A DNA stretch of 10,315 bases from Desulfovibrio sp. (lineage in GTDB: Bacteria > Desulfobacterota > Desulfovibrionia > Desulfovibrionales > Desulfovibrionaceae), in assembly GCA_031282465.1 (NCBI GenBank), contig JAITDR010000007.1:1-10315 (forward strand), read 5' to 3'. The position numbers and the translations under genes are program-made. Position 1 is the first letter of the stretch; every line of letters starts with the position of its first letter. Positions 5,544-10,315 of this stretch are shown one piece after another. Under the pieces are notes generated by a model, which had not been told where the DNA came from, ran no database searches, and saw nothing but the letters and a program-made list of their open reading frames with translations.

Positions 5544-6350
5544 GTGAAAGGTCTTCGCAACCTTTGCGCGCGGTTTTTGCCGGCCGCGTTTGTTTCGGTC
5601 TGTCTGATCCTGTCCGCCGCCGGCATGATCCGTCCTGCGGTCGCCGCCGAACCGGAAATCGTCGTGTTCGCGGCTGCGTCCACCACCAACGCAATCACCG
5701 ATATTGCCGCGCTTTACGCCGAAAAAGGCTTGGGCAGCGTCAAGACGTCGTTCGCGTCTTCCTCCACCCTGGCCAAACAGATTGAGCAGGGCGCGCCGGC
5801 CGACGTGTTTCTGTCCGCCAACACGGAGTGGGCAGATTACCTGGAAAAGAAGAATCTTCTGGCAACAGGCACGCGCAGCGATCTGCTGCGCAACCGCATT
5901 GCGCTGATTGCGCCCAAGGATGCTGCGCTCGGGACCATCGAAATCAAGCAGGGCTTTTCGCTCCTGCCGGCTCTCGGCAAGGACGGCCGTCTGGCCGTGG
6001 GCGACCCCGCGCATGTGCCGGTGGGCATGTACGGCAAGGAAGCTCTGATGAAATTGGGCGCTTGGGACGCAATCAAGGACCGTATTGCCCCGGCCAAGGA
6101 CGTGCGGGCTGGTCTGGCTCTGGTCGAGCAGGGCGAGGCCCCGCTGGGTCTGGTCTACGAAAGCGATGCCGTCGCTTCGGGCAAGGTAAAGGTCGTCGGG
6201 ATTTTCCCGGCGGGCAGCCATACGGATGTGGTATACCCGGTCGCCGCCGTTGCCGGACAAAAGGTCGGCCCGGCCGAAAAGTTCATTGCTTTTTTGAAGA
6301 CGCCGGAAGCACTGGCTGTTTTCATGAAATACGGCTTTGCGGGCATCTGA
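5544..6350 (+). CDS. modA: Molybdate ABC transporter, periplasmic substrate-binding protein ModA
   Basis: This 268-residue protein is full length. It binds molybdate (or tungstate) in the periplasm and delivers it to the ModBC importer. Residues 1-35 are a Sec signal peptide ending AVAA before EPEIVVFAAAS. Ligand-site features known from E. coli ModA are present: the Ser in FAAAST (Ser46), the SFASSSTLAKQIEQGAPADVF block (Ser72-Ser74), GDPAHVPVGMYGKEAL, DVRAGLALVE, and Tyr in GLVYESDAVASGKVKVV. The C-terminus ends with the usual FMKYGFAGI. The start is GTG at 5544, with AAGGAG seven to eight bases upstream. It heads the modABC operon and faces the HTH-PBP regulator across the operator. Molybdate versus tungstate preference cannot be decided by eye, but close likeness to the E. 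coli protein favours the ModA class over TupA or WtpA. Confidence 0.97.
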   Translation: MKGLRNLCARFLPAAFVSVCLILSAAGMIRPAVAAEPEIVVFAAASTTNAITDIAALYAEKGLGSVKTSFASSSTLAKQIEQGAPADVFLSANTEWADYLEKKNLLATGTRSDLLRNRIALIAPKDAALGTIEIKQGFSLLPALGKDGRLAVGDPAHVPVGMYGKEALMKLGAWDAIKDRIAPAKDVRAGLALVEQGEAPLGLVYESDAVASGKVKVVGIFPAGSHTDVVYPVAAVAGQKVGPAEKFIAFLKTPEALAVFMKYGFAGI

Positions 6351-6404
6351 GAGCATTGTGGGGAGTGCGCACTTCTCATGTTGAATGTTGAACCGTTCTT
6401 TTTG

Positions 6405-6419
6405 CGGCGATAAACGCCG
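6405..6419 (+). promoter_or_regulatory. Small hairpin in the modA-modB spacer
   Basis: CGGCG (6405-6409) and CGCCG (6415-6419) enclose ATAAA, about 15 bases before the GGGAGGA ribosome site. No U-tract follows, so it is unlikely to end transcription; it may set relative levels of ModA and ModBC by protecting the modA message. A 10-base palindrome AGTGCGCACT lies at 6364-6373 in the same 125-base spacer. Confidence 0.3.
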
Positions 6420-6443
6420 GAGCGGGCGTAAGCGGGAGGAACC

Positions 6444-6494
6444 GTGGCGGGTAATTTCAACATCGACATACGCACATGGAATGGCTGCGGCTGA
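6444..6494 (+). CDS. Possible 16-codon leader ORF overlapping the modB start
   Basis: A strong ribosome site GGGAGGA (6434-6440) is followed by GTG at 6444, which opens a 16-codon frame (VAGNFNIDIRTWNGCG) ending with TGA at 6492-6494. The modB ATG at 6476 lies inside it in another frame and lacks a good ribosome site of its own. This layout would suit coupling by re-initiation, with the peptide itself irrelevant. It could also reflect a frameshift in the modB N-terminus or a sequencing error. Confidence 0.3.
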   Translation: MAGNFNIDIRTWNGCG

Positions 6495-7174
6495 CCCCGG
6501 TCGAGTGGGACGCCATGCGTCTGAGCCTGCGCGTCGCCGTTTGGGCGGTGCTGCTCAGTCTGCCGGCGGGCATCGGCGCGGCCTGGGTTTTGTCGCGGCT
6601 GGATTTTCCCGGCCGGAGGCTGCTCGACGGATGCATTCATCTGCCGTTGGTGCTGCCGCCCGTGGTCACGGGCTACCTTCTGCTGCTGACCTTCGGCCGC
6701 AACGGTTGGATAGGCGGTTTCCTCTACGCGCATTTTGATTTCACCCTGGCTTTCAAGTGGACCGGCGCCGTTCTGGCGTCGGCCGTCATGGCCTTCCCGC
6801 TTATGGTCCGGGCCATCCGCCTTTCCATGGACAACGTGGACAGGGGAATAGAAGCGGCGGCCCGTACCTTGGGGGCAGGCCCGGTGCGGGTTTTTTTCAC
6901 GGTCACCATGCCCCTCGCCCTGCCCGGCGTCATTACCGGGTCGGTGCTGGCCTTTGCCCGCAGCCTGGGCGAGTTCGGCGCCACGATTATGTTCGTGTCC
7001 AACATACCTGGCCGGACGCAAACCCTGCCTCTGGCCCTGTATACGCTTACCCAGGTACCGGGCGGCGAAAGCGGGGCCATGCGCCTGTGCGTCATTGCCG
7101 TCGTCATCGCCATGGCCGCCCTGGTGAGTTCCGAACTCCTGTCCAGGCGGCATACGGCCGTAGTGAACGGGTAG
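6476..7174 (+). CDS. modB: Molybdate ABC transporter permease ModB
   Basis: This 232-residue inner-membrane permease is of usual length for ModB. It has five or so spans (about 15-38, 54-76, 96-118, 147-170, 203-222). The LPLVLPPVVTGYLLL stretch (56-70) is typical of ModB, and the cytoplasmic coupling loop has the EAA motif, EAARTLGAGPVRVFFTVTMPLALPG (126-151), that contacts ModC. The SLGEFGATIMFVSNIPGRTQTLP segment (163-185) is also characteristic. The ATG at 6476 gives a normal N-terminus but has no good ribosome site. A strong GGGAGGA 36 bases upstream serves a short overlapping frame instead. An in-frame ATG at 6515 is a possible alternative. modC starts seven bases after the stop. Confidence 0.96.
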   Translation: MEWLRLTPVEWDAMRLSLRVAVWAVLLSLPAGIGAAWVLSRLDFPGRRLLDGCIHLPLVLPPVVTGYLLLLTFGRNGWIGGFLYAHFDFTLAFKWTGAVLASAVMAFPLMVRAIRLSMDNVDRGIEAAARTLGAGPVRVFFTVTMPLALPGVITGSVLAFARSLGEFGATIMFVSNIPGRTQTLPLALYTLTQVPGGESGAMRLCVIAVVIAMAALVSSELLSRRHTAVVNG

Positions 7175-7181
7175 CTTTGCC

Positions 7182-7865
7182 GTGGAGGTACGGGTCAGAC
7201 GCCTGCAGGGGCAGTTCCTTGTCGATGTCGACTTTGCGGGGGCGGCGTCCGGGGTAACGGCGTTGTACGGCCCGTCCGGCGCGGGCAAAAGTTCGATCAT
7301 CGGTATGATTGCCGGGCTGGCGCGGCCGGATTCCGGGCTGATTGTCATCGGCGGCAGAGTGCTGTTTGATTCCGCGCGCGGCGTCGACCTGCCGCCGGAA
7401 AAGCGGCGCCTGGGGTGTGTGTTCCAGGACGGGCGGCTCTTCCCGCACCTCAGCGTGCGCTCGAATCTGGTCTACGGCATGAAGCTGATCCCCCAGTCGG
7501 AACGCAGGATCCCCGTGGAACAGGTCGTCGCCTTGCTGGGCATCGAGCATCTGCTGGAGCGCAGTCCCAAAAATCTGTCGGGCGGCGAGAAGCAGCGCGT
7601 AGCCGTCGGCCGGGCTCTGCTCATCAGCCCGGCGGCGTTGCTGATGGATGAGCCTCTGGCTTCGCTTGACCCGGCCCGCAAGGACGAACTCATCCCCTAC
7701 ATTGCCCGCGTCGGTCGGGAATTTTCCATGCCCGTTCTCTATGTAAGCCATTCATTGCCGGAAATTCGCCGTCTGACGGACACCGTCGTCTTTTTGCGTA
7801 ACGGCAGGGTGGAGCGGTCAGGGCGCCCGGCGCCGTTGCGCCGCGCGGCGCCGACAGTTTCGTAA
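7182..7865 (+). CDS. modC: Molybdate ABC transporter ATP-binding protein ModC, short form without TOBE domain
   Basis: This 227-residue ATPase powers molybdate import by ModAB. All nucleotide-site motifs are intact: Walker A GPSGAGKSS (30-38, Lys36), Q-loop Gln82 in VFQDGRLFPHLSV, signature LSGGEKQR (132-139), Walker B ALLMDEP with Asp156 and catalytic Glu157, D-loop SLD (161-163) and switch His190. The start is GTG at 7182, seven bases after modB; it has no strong ribosome site, so translational coupling to modB is likely. The protein stops about 35 residues after the switch histidine, whereas classical ModC (about 350 residues) continues into a TOBE/Mop domain that binds molybdate and regulates transport. 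The stop is followed by unrelated sequence with no leftover TOBE-like frame, so the short form looks native and not a recent truncation. Confidence 0.95.
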   Translation: MEVRVRRLQGQFLVDVDFAGAASGVTALYGPSGAGKSSIIGMIAGLARPDSGLIVIGGRVLFDSARGVDLPPEKRRLGCVFQDGRLFPHLSVRSNLVYGMKLIPQSERRIPVEQVVALLGIEHLLERSPKNLSGGEKQRVAVGRALLISPAALLMDEPLASLDPARKDELIPYIARVGREFSMPVLYVSHSLPEIRRLTDTVVFLRNGRVERSGRPAPLRRAAPTVS

Positions 7866-7879
7866 GGGACGCCTGTCCC
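7866..7879 (+). terminator. Small hairpin right after modC
   Basis: GGGAC (7866-7870) and GTCCC (7875-7879) pair around GCCT immediately after the modC stop. There is no U-tract after it, so read-through into the glycosyltransferase gene 130 bases on is possible. Confidence 0.3.
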
Positions 7880-7978
7880 GCCCTCGCCTTGTGCCCGGCG
7901 GCACGAAAATTGAAATGCATGCGGCAAAGGTCCGCAAGCGGGAAAGTTTTACCGGCCCGGCAAACGCGCGCATTGCGG

Positions 7979-7990
7979 TCCCTCAAGGGA
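7979..7990 (+). promoter_or_regulatory. Stem-loop over the glycosyltransferase ribosome site
   Basis: TCCC-TCAA-GGGA forms a four-pair stem that covers AAGGGA, the ribosome site seven bases before the ATG at 7996. It could dampen translation, but the stem is short and may not be stable on its own. Confidence 0.3.
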
Positions 7991-7995
7991 TTCCG

Positions 7996-9036
7996 ATGAA
8001 AATTTTGAACCTGGACGCCGTTAATCTCGTGCCCGCCTTCAGATCCTTGGGTCATGTCGTAATCAGCGCCGGATACCAAAAAAGCTGCGATATATGCATA
8101 GACAGGCCGTACAATGCACCGGCCGTATACGACCATGTATGTTCCGTCGGTTTTGTGCCTGATTTCGTTTTTTTATGCGATTCCGGCAACATGCCCTATT
8201 TCCACCATATTGAGGAACTGCCCTGTGTCTCGGCGTTCTATTCCATAGACACCTGGTGCAATCACTGGCATCTGCCGTTTGCCAACGCCTTCGACATAGT
8301 GTTCTCGGCCCAGAAGGGATATGCGGAAGCCCTTGCCGAAAGCGGGGTCCCGGTGTTGTGGCTGCCGCTTTTCGCGCCTTCTTCCGTAATCCCGCGCGTC
8401 GAGGTTCCGCGCGATGTGCCGGTGTCGTTTGTCGGCACCATAGGCCATAGAAACAACCCGGACAGGCAATCCTTCCTGAAGCAATTCAAGGAACTTCATC
8501 CTCTCGTCACCTATTCGGGGCCCTATGCCGAACTTTATGCCCGCTCGCGCGTGGTGCTGAATCAGTCGGCCTGTTCGGAGGTCAACTTCCGCTGTTTCGA
8601 GGCCATGGCCTGCGGGGCGGCACTGTTGACGGAACGGGGGTGCATGGGCATGGAGGATTTGTTTGTGGAAGGCGAAACCATACTGCCCGGCTATATCCGC
8701 AACGACCGGCGCGGCGCGGCGGAGGCCGCGGCCCGCGCCCTGGCCGATCCGGCCGTGCTTGCCCGCGTTGCCCGCGCCGGACAGGCACTGGTGCTGGAGC
8801 GCCATCTGGACCGGCACAGGGCGGCGGCCATAGTCGCGGCAGCGACCTCGTGCCTGGAAGAAAACCGGCCGGCAAAGCGCCTGGCCGAACTCCCCCGGCG
8901 CAAGTGCCTGATCAGCACGGCCTATGTCATGGTCGGCACGGATATCGTCGACTCCGCTCTGGAGAAGCATGCACGGTACTTTCTCGACCTTGCGGCGCAG
9001 TACTACGCGGCGCGCGACGTAGCGCCCGCGGCGTGA
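7996..9036 (+). CDS. Glycosyltransferase, GT-B fold, CgeB/Glyco_trans_1_2 type
   Basis: This 346-residue protein is probably a cytoplasmic transferase that uses a nucleotide sugar. The N-terminal half (1-135) is a Rossmann-like acceptor domain with DFVFLCDSGNMPYFHHIE and AFYSIDTWCNHWH (79-92), a motif of the CgeB group, then a strand ending PVLWLPLFAP. The C-terminal donor domain begins at VSFVGTIGHRNNPDRQSFL (143-161) and continues with VVLNQSACSEVNFRCFEAMACGAALLTE (186-213), where Glu202 is the expected nucleotide-sugar-binding acid, then EDLFVEGETILPGY. This matches the Glyco_trans_1_2 pattern. About 60 extra residues follow the last helix of the domain. The ATG at 7996 has AAGGGA seven bases upstream. 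Acceptor and sugar are unknown. No other glycan gene is near, so the neighbourhood gives no pathway. Possible roles are flagellin or surface-polysaccharide glycosylation (inference). Confidence 0.85.
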   Translation: MKILNLDAVNLVPAFRSLGHVVISAGYQKSCDICIDRPYNAPAVYDHVCSVGFVPDFVFLCDSGNMPYFHHIEELPCVSAFYSIDTWCNHWHLPFANAFDIVFSAQKGYAEALAESGVPVLWLPLFAPSSVIPRVEVPRDVPVSFVGTIGHRNNPDRQSFLKQFKELHPLVTYSGPYAELYARSRVVLNQSACSEVNFRCFEAMACGAALLTERGCMGMEDLFVEGETILPGYIRNDRRGAAEAAARALADPAVLARVARAGQALVLERHLDRHRAAAIVAAATSCLEENRPAKRLAELPRRKCLISTAYVMVGTDIVDSALEKHARYFLDLAAQYYAARDVAPAA

Positions 9037-9042
9037 TGTTTT

Positions 9043-9072
9043 CCCGGCCGGCATGTCGGCGCCGGGTTTTTT
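9043..9072 (+). terminator. Strong intrinsic terminator after the glycosyltransferase gene
   Basis: CCCGGC (9043-9048) pairs with GCCGGG (9061-9066) and is followed directly by six Ts (9067-9072), seven bases past the stop codon. It is the only textbook Rho-independent terminator in the window. Confidence 0.88.
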
Positions 9073-9107
9073 ATACAGCCGAACATGCCTACGCGGTCAT
9101 GCCTGGG

Positions 9108-9150
9108 ATATCAATACGATATAGAGCGTTACAGTTCACTGTCCCATAAT
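9108..9150 (+). promoter_or_regulatory. Possible promoter and operator of the terminal membrane-protein gene
   Basis: Two dyads lie close together: ATATC-AATAC-GATAT (9108-9122) and ACAGT-TC-ACTGT (9131-9142). CATAAT at 9145-9150 is a five-of-six match to a -10 box, but the matching -35 position is poor, as expected if an activator is needed. The second dyad falls in the spacer next to the -10, a typical repressor or activator site. Confidence 0.4.
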
Positions 9151-9212
9151 CCGTTTTTGCGCGGACCCGAAAATGGGGGAGAAGCGCGGACACAAGGACT
9201 GAGAGGGATCAG

Positions 9213-10315
9213 TTGCGGCGCGACGGCTTTTTACTTCCCGCCCTGAGCATGGGGCTGATTTACTGTGCCTCGTCCTTCGCGGTGATTGTGGTGAATCTGC
9301 GCGGCGGCGGAAAAACCGGCGGCGATCCCGTCGCGCTCTTTCATTTCGTCGTGGCGCTCCTGATGGGCCTGGGCGTATATTGCGCCGCGAGCATACCGCG
9401 CAATGCCCGGTACCGGTTTTTTGCCGCCCTGACGGCCCTGGCCGGTCTTTTCTGCGCCGTCGTTCCGGTTCTGCCGGGCGATCTGCCGCTTCGGGCATTC
9501 AACGGCAGGCCCCCTGTGATCGGCATCATCGGCGGCATTTTTATGCCGCTGGGGCTGGTTCTCTTTTTCCGCACGGCCCCGGCGGGGCGGGAAGGCTTTT
9601 ACTACGGTCTGATCATGGCCCTTGGAGAACTCTTGTGGGTAACCCTGTTCCCTCTGCTCGGCGGCGCGTTCGCCGATCCTGCGCCGAACGGACCGGCGTT
9701 TCATCTGTTCACTCTTAATTGCCTGACTTTGGGCGGCACGGGCCTTTGCCTGGGGGCGGCCCTCTATGCGCACGGCAAAGCGAAAACAGGCGGGCACCGC
9801 CCGGCGGGCGAGGACGGGATTTCGACGGCGTCCGGGGGAACGCGTCCGGCCCTGTTGTGGATATTCGGCGCGGGAGCGGGCCTGTTTCTCCTCACGGGGT
9901 TGGAAACGGGCATGGCTCTGCCCAAAATAGCCCTCAGGCCGGGTCTTGTCGGCCTGCCGTATTTCCTTCCGCTGTTCTTTCTGCCTCTGGCCGGGCGGAT
10001 GCTGGACGGAGAAAAGCCCGGCAGGCTCATACTTTTGCTCGTTCCCGCCTGTCTGTCCCTGCCTTTTCTCGGCTCGGCCCAGGCAAACGGCCTGCTTGAT
10101 CCTCCGGCCCTGTTCTGTCTGCTCTCCGTGGCGCGGCAAACCCTGCTTCTGGCCGTGCTTACGGCCTGCGCCCGGCTGATGAAGACCCATACCCTTCTTC
10201 CCCTGCTGCTGACTCCGGCCCACTGCCTGCACCTCATGCAGCCTGTCGGCGCAGTGTCGCGCGGCTTTCTCGCCGCGTTTCCGAACGGCGTCTTTACGGC
10301 CGCTCTGGTCCTGGC
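9213..10315 (+). CDS. Multi-spanning membrane protein, 3' end beyond the window
   Basis: The frame is open from 9150 to the window end; 367 codons follow the chosen start and no stop is reached. Start choice: TTG at 9213 has AGAGGG five bases upstream; the first ATG in frame is at 9249. About ten to eleven hydrophobic segments are visible, roughly at residues 6-28, 42-60, 69-88, 101-121, 129-150, 164-186, 212-230, 242-260, 271-288 and 300-318, with another starting near the end. A hydrophilic loop lies between the sixth and seventh (about 187-210), giving two bundles of about six as in major-facilitator proteins. No transport motif is clear. Desulfovibrio-like and Eggerthella-like bacteria have many regulators with an MFS-like N-terminus and a LuxR-type HTH at the C-terminus; the missing end could be such a domain. 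Function is not assigned. Confidence 0.75.
   Translation, partial: MRRDGFLLPALSMGLIYCASSFAVIVVNLRGGGKTGGDPVALFHFVVALLMGLGVYCAASIPRNARYRFFAALTALAGLFCAVVPVLPGDLPLRAFNGRPPVIGIIGGIFMPLGLVLFFRTAPAGREGFYYGLIMALGELLWVTLFPLLGGAFADPAPNGPAFHLFTLNCLTLGGTGLCLGAALYAHGKAKTGGHRPAGEDGISTASGGTRPALLWIFGAGAGLFLLTGLETGMALPKIALRPGLVGLPYFLPLFFLPLAGRMLDGEKPGRLILLLVPACLSLPFLGSAQANGLLDPPALFCLLSVARQTLLLAVLTACARLMKTHTLLPLLLTPAHCLHLMQPVGAVSRGFLAAFPNGVFTAALVL

Noticed and set aside
6155..7348. Minus-strand open frame of 397 codons across modA, modB and modC
   Set aside because: It cuts across three well-identified genes and has no recognisable domain.
9231..10232. Minus-strand open frame of 333 codons opposite the terminal membrane protein
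   Set aside because: Gln/Arg/Lys-rich shadow. The plus-strand frame has regular hydrophobic segments and a ribosome site.

Overview
The window looks like GC-rich chromosomal DNA from a sulfate-reducing bacterium of the Desulfovibrionaceae or a close relative. The basis is a MucR/Ros zinc-finger regulator of the type common in that group, a molybdate ABC transporter paired with an XRE-HTH/periplasmic-binding-like regulator, and the overall codon style. This placement is inference from sequence character only; no search was run.

Left part (1-1412), mostly minus strand. A broken 3' end of some gene with two abutting hairpins, possibly an IS200/IS605-type relic, occupies 1-119. A tiny XRE-type HTH protein (256-432) and a MucR-family regulator (612-1019) follow. 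The mucR upstream region is long, AT-tracted and gene-free, with inverted and direct repeats.

Middle part (1413-4264), all minus strand. There are three genes of unknown function: a 203-residue soluble protein, a lipoprotein with an extremely charged Arg/Glu/Gln-rich tail, and a four- or five-segment membrane protein with a soluble C-terminal domain. The lipoprotein and membrane genes are adjacent and form one unit, read from a near-consensus promoter whose -10 box lies 6 bases before the ATG. Between the lipoprotein gene and the 203-residue gene, a second near-consensus promoter drives about 320 bp of hairpin-rich, apparently non-coding sequence, which is either an unrecognised structured RNA or a long leader. 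Two copies of a REP-like GC-rich repeat lie upstream of the membrane-protein gene.

Right part (4265-7865) is the clearest functional unit: an XRE-HTH protein fused to a PBP-like ligand domain, transcribed divergently from modA-modB-modC (periplasmic molybdate-binding protein, permease, ATPase). The shared intergenic region holds overlapping palindromes that are the obvious operator. The regulator probably senses molybdate, tungstate or a molybdenum-cofactor species and controls uptake. ModC lacks the C-terminal TOBE/Mop domain, so no Mop-fold sensor is present at this locus.

Far right (7996-10315): a GT-B glycosyltransferase of the CgeB/Glyco_trans_1_2 type ends at a strong intrinsic terminator. 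It is followed by a multi-spanning membrane protein, starting at TTG, that runs off the window end.

The best candidates for something undescribed are the promoter-driven structured region at 2141-2350, the possibly leaderless membrane-protein/lipoprotein operon, and the HTH-PBP regulator with its operator.
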